From contig JAUNOJ010000067.1 in NCBI GenBank assembly GCA_030531135.1, positions 1 to 8,490 of the forward strand: a stretch of 8,490 nt of DNA, in the 5' to 3' direction. A program made the translations under genes and the position numbers. This document shows positions 1-6,083 of this stretch, piece after piece. The DNA is from Sutterellaceae bacterium (GTDB lineage Bacteria > Pseudomonadota > Gammaproteobacteria > Burkholderiales > Burkholderiaceae_F). How positions within the stretch are numbered: the stretch's first letter is position 1; each line of letters opens with the position of its first letter. The notes beneath the pieces are model-generated. The model searched no databases. It worked only from the letters and a program-made list of their open reading frames with translations, and was not told the DNA's origin.

Positions 1-320
1 AACTGCAACGTTTCGCTGATGATTTCGGTTTGGTAGCGTTCCACACCGTCTTTGTCGGTGTAGCGGCGCGTACGCAGGCGGCCTTCGACGTAAACGGGGC
101 TGCCCTTTCTCAAATAGGTCTGTGCCACTTCGGCCTGACGACCGAAAAAGACCACACGATGCCATTCGGTTTCTTCCTGCAATTCGCCCTGGCTGTTTTT
201 GTAGCGACGCGACGTGGCGACGGCGATGTTGCAGATGGCGGTACCGCCTTCTGCGGTATAGCGCGTTTCGGGATCACGGCCGAGATTGCCGAGGAGAATG
301 ACCTTATTGACTGAAGCCAT
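1..320 (-). CDS. ssb: Single-stranded DNA-binding protein SSB (partial, N-terminal 106 residues)
   Basis: SSB coats single-stranded DNA during replication, recombination and repair in the cytoplasm. Reading the minus strand from ATG at 320-318 gives [20 protein letters not shown], then a continuous OB-fold to the window edge; the C-terminal linker and acidic tip lie outside. Recognisable family blocks are the GNLGRDPE strand (residues 11-18), [10 protein letters not shown] (51-60) and [19 protein letters not shown] (69-87). Of the E. coli DNA-stacking aromatics, Trp54 and Phe60 are kept (W53, F59), while Trp40 and Trp88 are Tyr here (Y40, Y87), a substitution common in the family. The gene lies 39 bp downstream of the MFS gene on the same strand, so they may be cotranscribed. 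The gap is A/T-rich and has only a weak GAG ribosome-binding element about 8 nt before the ATG. The family assignment is secure. Confidence 0.96.
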   Translation of the reverse strand, partial: MASVNKVILLGNLGRDPETRYTAEGGTAICNIAVATSRRYKNSQGELQEETEWHRVVFFGRQAEVAQTYLRKGSPVYVEGRLRTRRYTDKDGVERYQTEIISETLQ

Positions 321-359
321 AATAAAACTCAAATACTAAAAATAAATTCAAATACCCAT

Positions 360-1595
360 CTACTTAAGGTCGACTTGTTGTCCTGCCTGGTGGCGTCGCG
401 TGACGGTCATCTTTCTTGCCGCAAAGAGCCAAATGAGCATCAAAGCGGCGCAAAACACGAATACGCCCGTTTCACCGTATTGACCGAACAGCCATCCTCC
501 GGCAGCACCTCCGGCAAAAAGCCCGATCGACTGGGTGGTGTTGTACACGCCCAGCGCCAAGCCCTTGGCTGAAGACGGAGCCGTTGTGGAGACCAAAGAC
601 GGCAATGTAGCTTCAAGGATATTGAAGCCGGAGAAGAATACTAACAGTAAAACGGCAATGACGGAGATGCCGAATGAAAAAAATTCAAAGCCCAGGAAGC
701 TTGCCAAAAGCAAAGTAATGCAACTTAAGAAAAGTGTCTTGAAAGCATTCTTTTTTTCGGCAAATTTAATTGCGGGCATCATAAAGGCAAAGCTCACCAA
801 AATGGCCGGCAGATACACCTGCCAGTGATCCGGCATGGGAAGTCCGAGTTGGGAAAGCTTCAGAGGTATCACCACAAAAAGCGACATCTGGGCCATGTGC
901 AACACGAAAACGCCTAAGTTCAGTAACAGAAGTTGCGGATGAAAGATCACTTCGCGCTTACTCATCGTCATGCATTCGGTGCCGGCGTCTTTTCTTAAAG
1001 GAGCGGGGGGGACGATGAAAATCACGACGGCAATACTGATCGTTGCCATCACGGCCGTAAGCCAAAAAAGGCCGGGCACGCCGATGGCATCGGATAAAAT
1101 CGGCGCCATCACCAAAGAAAACGCAAAGGTCAGCCCGATGGATGCGCCCACAAAAGCCATCGCTCGGGTCAAAACCTTGTCGCGAACGCTATCGGAAATC
1201 ATGGCGGTCACGGCTGCGGATACGGCACCTGCACCTTGCAGAGCTCGCCCGGCAATCACGGCCCAAATGCTGGCGGCCAAAGCAGCATGAATGCTGCCGA
1301 TCACAAAAATGATCAAACCCACGACAATGACGGGTTTGCGACCGAATTTGTCGCTCGCAGCACCGAAAGGAATTTGCAAAACGCCTTGCGTGAGCCCGTA
1401 AATGCCGAAAGCCAAGCCCACCAAAAAGGGATCGGGATCGCCCGGCAGTTCGTGCGCCCAAATGGAAAAAACGGGCAGAATCAGAAAGAGCCCGAGCATG
1501 CGCAACGCAAAAATGCTCCCCAAAGACAGGGCGCTTTTGCGTTCAAGGGGCGTGAGCCCGGTCGGATTTTCCGAATGAGTGGCGAGGGTTGACAT
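360..1595 (-). CDS. MFS transporter, YajR-type drug:H+ antiporter-like, without the C-terminal YAM domain
   Basis: This is a 411-residue inner-membrane major facilitator protein with about 12 hydrophobic helices. The N-terminal half closely follows E. coli YajR (recalled comparison): LTPLERKSALSLGSIFALRM (14-33), motif A GAASDKFGRK (78-87) with Asp82 and the basic turn, and the helix-4 block GRALQGAGA (116-124). The second half keeps DHWQVYL (256-262) and FNILEATLPSL (324-334). Proton-coupled export is known for the fold; the substrate cannot be read from sequence. E. coli YajR is about 454 residues and ends in a cytosolic ferredoxin-like YAM domain, but this protein stops soon after the last helix with a short basic tail. 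The ATG at 1595 fits the family N-terminus, but the sequence before it is A-rich with no clear Shine-Dalgarno. It diverges from uvrA and precedes ssb. Confidence 0.9.
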   Translation of the reverse strand: MSTLATHSENPTGLTPLERKSALSLGSIFALRMLGLFLILPVFSIWAHELPGDPDPFLVGLAFGIYGLTQGVLQIPFGAASDKFGRKPVIVVGLIIFVIGSIHAALAASIWAVIAGRALQGAGAVSAAVTAMISDSVRDKVLTRAMAFVGASIGLTFAFSLVMAPILSDAIGVPGLFWLTAVMATISIAVVIFIVPPAPLRKDAGTECMTMSKREVIFHPQLLLLNLGVFVLHMAQMSLFVVIPLKLSQLGLPMPDHWQVYLPAILVSFAFMMPAIKFAEKKNAFKTLFLSCITLLLASFLGFEFFSFGISVIAVLLLVFFSGFNILEATLPSLVSTTAPSSAKGLALGVYNTTQSIGLFAGGAAGGWLFGQYGETGVFVFCAALMLIWLFAARKMTVTRRHQAGQQVDLK

Positions 1596-1711
1596 TTTTT
1601 ATTGCAAGACGGGGCTCAAAAACAAATTTTTCGCTATATTAAACGGTTACCTTGTTTTTTATCTTAAGGATTCGGTTTCGCTCGAATCTTTTGGTGTCGG
1701 TTGGGGAAATC
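1596..1711. promoter_or_regulatory. Divergent MFS / uvrA intergenic region with a candidate uvrA -10
   Basis: This 116 bp A/T-rich gap must carry promoters for uvrA (plus) and probably for the MFS-ssb unit (minus). The best plus-strand -10 is TATATT at 1635-1640, which would start transcription near 1647 and leave a leader of about 65 nt. No convincing -35 lies 16-18 bp upstream. No LexA-like CTG-N10-CAG palindrome is present; the segment contains no CTG at all. Before the uvrA ATG, GGGGA (1703-1707) is a plausible ribosome-binding site at 4 nt spacing. Confidence 0.35.
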
Positions 1712-4600
1712 ATGCCCGAATTTATTCGCATTCGCGGTGCACGTACGCATAACCTGAAAAATATCGATTTGGACATTCCGCGCGACAAGCTCGTGGTGAT
1801 TACGGGGCTGTCGGGTTCGGGCAAAAGTTCGGTTGCTTTCGATACGCTTTACGCCGAAGGGCAACGACGTTATGCCGAGAGTCTGTCAAGTTATGCGCGT
1901 CACTTTATGGATGTGATGGACAAGCCCGATGTGGATGCTATCGAAGGTTTGTCGCCCTCCATCGCGATCGAACAGCACAGTTCTGCCGCAGGCGCCCGTT
2001 CCACTGTGGGCACCATGACCGAAATCAACGACTACCTGCGTATTTTGTTTGCCAGAGCGGGGGTGCCTTACTGTCCGGATCACGATGTGCCATTGGTAAA
2101 GTCCGGCATCCATGATATGGTCGACGCCGTTTTGGCAGAGCCCGAAGGCTCGCGTATCGCGATTTTGGCGCCGATGCGCTTTGAGGGCGACGAGAAGTAT
2201 TGCACCTTGGGCGAGCAAATCAAACTCTGGCAGGCCAAGGGCTACATGCGCGTGCGCGTTGACGGAGAAATTTATTCCTTTGACGAGGTGCCCGCCCGAC
2301 TTTTGGAAACCGAAGTCGATGCTATAGACATTGAAATCGTGATCGATCGACTCAAGGCCGGCGACTCGCAACGCACGCGTTTGGCTGAAAGTTTTGAAGC
2401 GGCAGGAAAACTCACCGAGGGGCGTACGGCACACCTCAATATGCAAACGGGCGTCGTGAGAAGCTTCAGTAAGAAATTCTGTTGCCCCGTGTGCGAGCGC
2501 ACGATGCCCGAGATGACGCCTGCGATGTTTTCCTTTAATAACGCACTGGGTGCCTGTCCCAAGTGTCAGGGCGCGGGATTGCTCGAAGACTTCGATCCGA
2601 AGTTGATTGTGCGTGACGAAAGTTTGAGCTTGACACAAGGTGCCGTATGCGGTTGCACGCCGAACAATGCCGACAATTGGAGCGCGATGAAGGTGGCCTC
2701 CAATCTTCTGAAGTTTTCTTTGGACGTTGCCTATTCCGAACTGCCCGAATCGGTCAAAGCCTACATCCTCTACGGCAAGGTGCCGCAAGGCCAGGCCATT
2801 GCCACGCCTTTTGAGGGTATCGTCAATCAGCTGACGCGCCAATGGCAAAAAGCACGCAGCGAAGCCGTCAAAGTCGGCATGCGCGTTTTGCGTCGCACGA
2901 TGACGTGTCCCGAGTGTTACGGAAGCCGTTATCGGCGAGAAGTGCAAAGCGTTTATGTGGGCGAAGCGGACAATCGCATCAATCTTTTGGAAATTCAGCA
3001 TGCCTCGCTTGCAACATTGCAAAAGCGATTGTCGGAGCTAACCTTTAGCGAACTCAACCGCCCGGTGGGGCAGCCTTTGCTCGAAGAAGTTTTAAAGCGT
3101 ATCGGCTTTTTGTGCGATGTGGGTTTAAGTTACCTGACGCTGGAACGAAGTTCGGCAACGTTGTCCGGGGGCGAACTTCAACGCATCCGCTTGGCCGGCC
3201 AAATCGGCGCAGGGTTAACCGGCGTCACCTACGTTTTGGACGAGCCCACGATCGGACTTCATCAAAGAGATACGGCCAAAGTCGTCGATATGCTCAAGCG
3301 CTTGACCCAAATGGGTAACAGCGTCATAGTGGTCGAGCATGACCCCGACGTCATCACCGCGGCCGACTGGATCGTGGACATGGGACCCGGTGCGGGGGTT
3401 AACGGCGGCGAAGTGGTGGCCTCGGGGACGCCCGAGGAAATTGCCGCCAATCCGGCTTCGCGCACGGGACGCTATCTGGCGCAAGGACAGCAGTGGAAGA
3501 GTCGCGACACCGCAGACGAGATCTTTACCAAGGACAGTCCCGCTCTAGTGATTCGAGGCGCACGCGGGCACAACTTGAAAAACCTGACTTGTCGTTTTCC
3601 GGTCGGCGCTTTGACGGTTGTGACCGGCGTTTCCGGCTCGGGCAAGTCGACTTTGATCAACGATACGTTGGCCGCTCACTTGAAAAAACGTTTTCACCGA
3701 GCCAAAACGCAGAGTTTGGATTTTGAAACGTTGGAAGGCGTGGACTATTTCGATAAGGTCATCGAAGTCGATCAAAGCCCCATCGGCAAGACGCCGCGAA
3801 GCAATCCCGCCACCTATACGGGATTGATGACGGCCATTCGCGAAGTCTTTGCGCAAACGCCGGGCGCGCAAGAGCGCGGTTACGGTCCGGGACGTTTTAC
3901 CTTCAATACCGAAGGCGGCTGCTGCGAAGCCTGTCAGGGCGAAGGGCAAATCAAGATCGAAATGGGGTTTTTGCCGCCCGTGTACGTGATGTGTCCGACT
4001 TGCCACGGCAGGCGATATAACCGCGAAACGCTGGAAGTGAAATATCGCGGCAAATCGGTTGCCGACGTTTTGGACATGACGGTCGATGAGGCGGCCGAAT
4101 TCTTCTCGGCATTTCCCGCTATTGTCAGAAAGCTCAAGACGCTTTCGGATGTCGGTTTGGGATATATCGGGTTGGGACAGAGCGCCGTAACTTTCTCGGG
4201 CGGCGAGGCGCAACGCATCAAGCTCGCCGAAGAGTTGAGTCGCAAAGACACGGGACGCACACTCTACATTTTGGACGAGCCGACGACGGGCTTGCATTTC
4301 GACGATGTGGCCGCGCTGTTAAAGGTCCTGCGACGCCTGACGGACTTGGGTAACACCGTGATTGTGATCGAACACAATCTGGATATGATTGCGGCGGCCG
4401 ATTGGATCGTCGATATCGGTCCCGAAGGGGGCGACGCCGGCGGCGAACTTGTCTTTGAAGGCAGTCCCGACGAATTGCGCAAGTCCGAAATCAGTTTGAC
4501 GGGCAAGTTCCTGCGTGAGGCAATCGAGAACAAGAAGAAACCGACGGCTAAAAAGACGGCTGTCAAGAAAATGGCGACGCGCAAAAAGAAGACGGAATAG
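1712..4600 (+). CDS. uvrA: UvrABC excinuclease subunit A (nucleotide excision repair damage sensor)
   Basis: UvrA is the dimeric ABC-type ATPase that finds bulky DNA lesions and loads UvrB. The 962-residue product has both ATPase modules: Walker [10 protein letters not shown] (32-40), signature LSGGELQR (484-491) and Walker B VLDEPT (508-513) in the first; Walker [10 protein letters not shown] (639-647), signature FSGGEAQR (828-835) and Walker B ILDEPT (853-858) in the second. Zinc modules use C258/C261/C282/C285 and C738/C741/C761/C764. A further CPEC pair lies at 399-402, as in other UvrA proteins. The UvrB-binding region is present after about residue 115. I chose ATG 1712 because [17 protein letters not shown] matches the family start and GGGGA precedes it; an in-frame TTG at 1652 would add 20 atypical residues. 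Oddities are a divergent segment at 305-398 and a lysine-rich tail (941-961). No clear terminator follows. Confidence 0.97.
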   Translation: MPEFIRIRGARTHNLKNIDLDIPRDKLVVITGLSGSGKSSVAFDTLYAEGQRRYAESLSSYARHFMDVMDKPDVDAIEGLSPSIAIEQHSSAAGARSTVGTMTEINDYLRILFARAGVPYCPDHDVPLVKSGIHDMVDAVLAEPEGSRIAILAPMRFEGDEKYCTLGEQIKLWQAKGYMRVRVDGEIYSFDEVPARLLETEVDAIDIEIVIDRLKAGDSQRTRLAESFEAAGKLTEGRTAHLNMQTGVVRSFSKKFCCPVCERTMPEMTPAMFSFNNALGACPKCQGAGLLEDFDPKLIVRDESLSLTQGAVCGCTPNNADNWSAMKVASNLLKFSLDVAYSELPESVKAYILYGKVPQGQAIATPFEGIVNQLTRQWQKARSEAVKVGMRVLRRTMTCPECYGSRYRREVQSVYVGEADNRINLLEIQHASLATLQKRLSELTFSELNRPVGQPLLEEVLKRIGFLCDVGLSYLTLERSSATLSGGELQRIRLAGQIGAGLTGVTYVLDEPTIGLHQRDTAKVVDMLKRLTQMGNSVIVVEHDPDVITAADWIVDMGPGAGVNGGEVVASGTPEEIAANPASRTGRYLAQGQQWKSRDTADEIFTKDSPALVIRGARGHNLKNLTCRFPVGALTVVTGVSGSGKSTLINDTLAAHLKKRFHRAKTQSLDFETLEGVDYFDKVIEVDQSPIGKTPRSNPATYTGLMTAIREVFAQTPGAQERGYGPGRFTFNTEGGCCEACQGEGQIKIEMGFLPPVYVMCPTCHGRRYNRETLEVKYRGKSVADVLDMTVDEAAEFFSAFPAIVRKLKTLSDVGLGYIGLGQSAVTFSGGEAQRIKLAEELSRKDTGRTLYILDEPTTGLHFDDVAALLKVLRRLTDLGNTVIVIEHNLDMIAAADWIVDIGPEGGDAGGELVFEGSPDELRKSEISLTGKFLREAIENKKKPTAKKTAVKKMATRKKKTE

Positions 4601-4617
4601 ATTTTTTCGTAAAATTA

Positions 4618-4683
4618 AGTGTTAACCCTAACAAAATCCGAGTTTGATTGGACTTTTCGATAGGGTTTAATAGGGTTAATACT
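4618..4683. repeat. Cluster of three TAGGGTT(T)AA elements forming an inverted repeat
   Basis: TTAACCCTA at 4622-4630 is the exact reverse complement of TAGGGTTAA at 4671-4679. With flanks the arms extend to 13 bp (4618-4630 with 4671-4683), including one G-T pair. A further copy, TAGGGTTTAA at 4661-4670, directly abuts the 3' arm, so the two direct copies are one helical turn apart. Inside the 40-nt loop, AAAATCC (4633-4639) can pair with GGA-c-TTTT (4650-4657). It lies between uvrA and the FNR box of frdC. It could be a regulator binding cluster or an RNA structure at the end of uvrA; the sequence does not decide. No T tract follows the outer stem, so it is not a standard terminator. Confidence 0.5.
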
Positions 4684-4733
4684 GATTTCGGTCAAAATAA
4701 ATTGAAAACGGTGATAGGTAATCCCGCCTAGTA

Positions 4734-4747
4734 TTGACATAGATCAA
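4734..4747 (+). promoter_or_regulatory. FNR-type operator upstream of frdC
   Basis: TTGACATAGATCAA matches the FNR consensus TTGAT-N4-ATCAA at 9 of 10 defined positions. FNR is the oxygen-labile iron-sulfur regulator that activates anaerobic respiration genes. Its centre (4740.5) lies about 41.5 bp before the start point predicted from the -10 at 4770-4775, the classic class II activator position. No good -35 hexamer is present at the usual distance, as expected for an activator-dependent promoter. Function of the next gene, fumarate reductase, supports the call. Confidence 0.8.
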
Positions 4748-4769
4748 TATTAAGTGGAGCTGAAAGGAG

Positions 4770-4775
4770 CATGAT
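4770..4775 (+). promoter_or_regulatory. Candidate -10 element of the frdC promoter
   Basis: CATGAT matches TATAAT at four of six positions and sits at the spacing expected for an FNR class II promoter, giving a start near 4782 and a leader of about 70 nt before frdC. It is called from spacing to the FNR box more than from its own quality. Confidence 0.45.
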
Positions 4776-4781
4776 TACGCC

Positions 4782-4835
4782 ATGAAAAAAGTGTGTCGAA
4801 ATATGTTTGCGCACACGACCCCGAATTCTCCCTAA
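4782..4835 (+). CDS. Possible 17-codon leader ORF before frdC
   Basis: ATG at 4782 opens a short frame MKKVCRNMFAHTTPNSP that stops with TAA at 4833-4835, 17 bp before the frdC start. AAGGAG (4764-4769) lies 12 nt upstream, long for a ribosome-binding site. If transcription starts near 4782, as predicted from the FNR box, that site would not be on the mRNA and the ORF would be leaderless. Residues 9-12 (FAHT) match residues 9-12 of FrdC, encoded by the same 11 bases. Translation is unproven, and it may be a chance ORF. Confidence 0.15.
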   Translation: MKKVCRNMFAHTTPNSP

Positions 4836-4887
4836 TTTGAAGGAAAACAGTCATGACGACTCCTGAACAAATCAAATTTGCGCACAC
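4806..4887 (+). repeat. 11-bp direct repeat linking the frdC leader and the frdC 5' end
   Basis: TTTGCGCACAC occurs at 4806-4816 and again at 4877-4887, 71 bp apart. Each copy is followed by a C-rich run and lies exactly 24 nt after an ATG (4782 and 4853), in the same reading phase. This could be the remnant of a small local duplication of the gene start, or chance. Confidence 0.4.
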
Positions 4888-5641
4888 CCCGACGGGGCCC
4901 GAAGTGATCGCCGGCGTGACGCTCAAGGATGCCAAGCGCGCCAGCAAGTGGCCGGCATACGTGGACGTTGCCCAGTCCGTGACGGGCTTGATCCTCGGCT
5001 TGTTCCTTTTCTGCCATATGGCCTTTACGAGCTCCATTCAGGTCGGCAAGGACCTCTTCTGGAACCTCATTCAGGTTTCCGGCGGCACCCCGATTTTCGG
5101 CCATGAACAGATCTGGTTGCACTTCTTGTTCGTGGGCGTCATCACGCTTTGCGTGATCATCCACGCCTTGTGCGCCTTGCGTCGCTTCCCGACCTCCTAC
5201 AAGCAGTATCGCGACATCCGCGCTCACGTTGCCGTCGTGCATCACACCGACTCCACCCTCTGGCTCATCCAGTTGGTGACCGCTGTTGTGTTGACCGGCA
5301 TGGTGTTTGCTCACTTGACCCCGATGTTGACGGCTCCGTCCGAAATCGATCCCAACTTGAGTTCCGTTCACACCTATCACAACGGCTTGATCTGGACCTT
5401 GATCTTCTTGGTTGCCACCGAATTGCACGGCATGATCGGTCTGTATCGCTTGGGCGTGAAGTGGGACGTTATCAAGGGCCGCGCTCACGGCTTCCGTAAG
5501 ACCATGGTTGTTGTTGCTCTCCTGATGATGGCTTGCGGCGCCATGACGGCCTACACCTACTGGAGCAACGGTAAGGAATTGGTTGAAAACGGCCAGTCCG
5601 CTGTCCGCTACGTTCCCCAGACCAACTGGTTTGCCAAGTAA
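4853..5641 (+). CDS. frdC: Fumarate reductase diheme cytochrome b subunit (Wolinella-type FrdC)
   Basis: FrdC anchors quinol:fumarate reductase in the inner membrane, oxidises menaquinol and passes electrons through two hemes b to the FrdB/FrdA subunits. The 262-residue product has five hydrophobic helices (roughly 40-62, 87-110, 134-158, 176-200, 214-236), as in Wolinella FrdC (256 residues). By recalled alignment the four heme ligands are H55, H104, H154 and H192, with nearly the same spacing as Wolinella H44, H93, H143 and H182. Family blocks include SVTGLILGLFLFCHM (42-56), HALCALRRFPTSYKQYR (104-120), STLWLIQ (134-140) and ELHGMIGLYRL (190-200). Glu190 matches Wolinella Glu180; no residue clearly matches quinol-site Glu66. 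AAGGA ends 8 nt before the ATG. The gene sits alone: FNR box before it, terminator after it, and no frdA or frdB in the window. Succinate dehydrogenase of the same type is the alternative. Confidence 0.93.
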   Translation: MTTPEQIKFAHTPTGPEVIAGVTLKDAKRASKWPAYVDVAQSVTGLILGLFLFCHMAFTSSIQVGKDLFWNLIQVSGGTPIFGHEQIWLHFLFVGVITLCVIIHALCALRRFPTSYKQYRDIRAHVAVVHHTDSTLWLIQLVTAVVLTGMVFAHLTPMLTAPSEIDPNLSSVHTYHNGLIWTLIFLVATELHGMIGLYRLGVKWDVIKGRAHGFRKTMVVVALLMMACGAMTAYTYWSNGKELVENGQSAVRYVPQTNWFAK

Positions 5642-5671
5642 TCTGACAAATCCTAAGGTTTAAAAGATTTC

Positions 5672-5710
5672 GCCCCGGTTTCCCCCTGAGGATTCCGGGG
5701 CAAACTTTTT
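5672..5710 (+). terminator. Rho-independent terminator after frdC
   Basis: GCCCCGG (5672-5678) pairs perfectly with CCGGGGC (5695-5701) across a 16-nt loop that can form a further TCC/GGA stem (5681-5683 with 5690-5692). A TTTTT run follows at 5706-5710, after AAAC. It starts 31 bp after the frdC stop. The T run is slightly removed from the stem, so termination may be incomplete. Confidence 0.75.
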
Positions 5711-5863
5711 GTATTCTCCGCACAAAGTCTTCTCTTCGATTTTTCGTCATAGCGTATGAAAATGGGGCTAGAAGGTTTTGCCTATTGCACGGTATTCTCT
5801 CCTAGCGGCTTACCCGCACACCTCTCAACTCGTTCCGCCATGTGAGAAAATAAAGATAAAGAC

Positions 5864-5890
5864 AGGTATTAACACCTATCAAAAGGTGTT
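5864..5890. repeat. Overlapping palindromes, operator-like, before the transporter FNR box
   Basis: AGGTATTAACACCT (5864-5877) is a 14-bp palindrome with one mismatched pair. Its right half, AACACCT (5871-5877), also pairs perfectly with AGGTGTT (5884-5890) across a 6-nt loop. This gives three alternating AGGT/ACCT half-sites within 27 bp. The element ends 16 bp before the FNR box, where a second, substrate-responsive regulator could bind. The regulator cannot be named from sequence. Confidence 0.45.
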
Positions 5891-5906
5891 GAGCTTGTGT
5901 CAAATC

Positions 5907-5920
5907 TTGACTAACATCAA
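5907..5920 (+). promoter_or_regulatory. FNR-type operator upstream of the dicarboxylate transporter
   Basis: TTGACTAACATCAA has the same TTGAC-N4-ATCAA form as the frdC site, 9 of 10 defined positions of the FNR consensus. Its centre (5913.5) lies about 62 bp before a start predicted from the -10 at 5964-5969, close to the class I activator position near -61.5. It indicates anaerobic activation of the transporter. Confidence 0.72.
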
Positions 5921-5963
5921 TCGGAAACTAAGTCTTAACATTTTTCGACCCAAAGATTTCGCC

Positions 5964-5969
5964 TCTAAT
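5964..5969 (+). promoter_or_regulatory. Candidate -10 element of the transporter promoter
   Basis: TCTAAT matches TATAAT at five of six positions. A start near 5976 would place the FNR box at about -62 and leave a leader of about 108 nt. No good -35 is present 17 bp upstream. TAACAT at 5936-5941 is a weaker alternative that would not put the FNR box at a standard distance. Confidence 0.4.
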
Positions 5970-6071
5970 TTTTAATAAACAGGCATCTTCGGATTCGAAA
6001 TTTCGGATGAACCCAAGCAGTTCAATGCGCCGCCCTAAGCGAAAAAAACGGTGCGACTGCCCTACCTCAAT

Positions 6072-6078
6072 AAGGAGG
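6072..6078 (+). promoter_or_regulatory. Strong ribosome-binding site fixing the transporter start
   Basis: AAGGAGG, a near-complete anti-16S match, ends 5 nt before ATG 6084. It rules in 6084 over the upstream in-frame GTG at 6051, which would place this site inside the coding region, and over the internal ATG at 6114. Confidence 0.85.
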
Positions 6079-6083
6079 AAATC

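Larger units (their letters stand above)
5642..6083 (+). other. 442-bp non-coding region between frdC and the dicarboxylate transporter
   Basis: This stretch holds the frdC terminator, a palindromic operator-like element, an FNR box, a candidate -10, and the transporter ribosome-binding site. From about 5715 to 5860 I see no gene, strong hairpin or promoter. An open frame from TTG 5778 to 5975 crosses the FNR box, has no ribosome-binding site and no recognisable protein features. A short direct repeat, TTCGGAT, occurs at 5988-5994 and 6002-6008 in the presumed leader; its meaning is unclear. Confidence 0.7.

Noticed and set aside
1652..1711. Upstream TTG start for UvrA adding 20 residues
   Set aside because: The added residues do not resemble any UvrA N-terminus. 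The ATG at 1712 begins the conserved sequence and has a ribosome-binding site.
1596..1711. LexA (SOS) box before uvrA
   Set aside because: I looked for CTG-N10-CAG or a close variant and found none; SOS control cannot be claimed from this window.
1886..3022. Long minus-strand open frame of 378 codons inside uvrA
   Set aside because: It lies wholly antisense to a clearly functional uvrA, has a His/Arg-rich shadow composition, and shows no domain or promoter. The same applies to minus-strand frames at 3545-4297 and 4832-5488.
4714..4720. NarL/NarP-like heptamer (TACCTAT on the minus strand)
   Set aside because: A single degenerate heptamer is expected often by chance, and no 7-2-7 partner lies next to it.
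4766..4784. Similarity of CATGATTACGCCA to the lacZ-alpha start found in cloning vectors
   Set aside because: Only about 13 bases match and the flanks differ on both sides, so vector contamination is unlikely. The segment also fits as a natural promoter.
5889..5903. Second FNR or CRP site (TTGA...TCAA) just upstream of the FNR box
   Set aside because: The half-sites are spaced by 7 rather than 6 bases, and the inner positions do not fit either consensus.
5778..5975. 65-codon frame between frdC and the transporter
   Set aside because: It starts at TTG without a ribosome-binding site, spans the FNR box, the palindromic element and the candidate -10, and encodes nothing recognisable.
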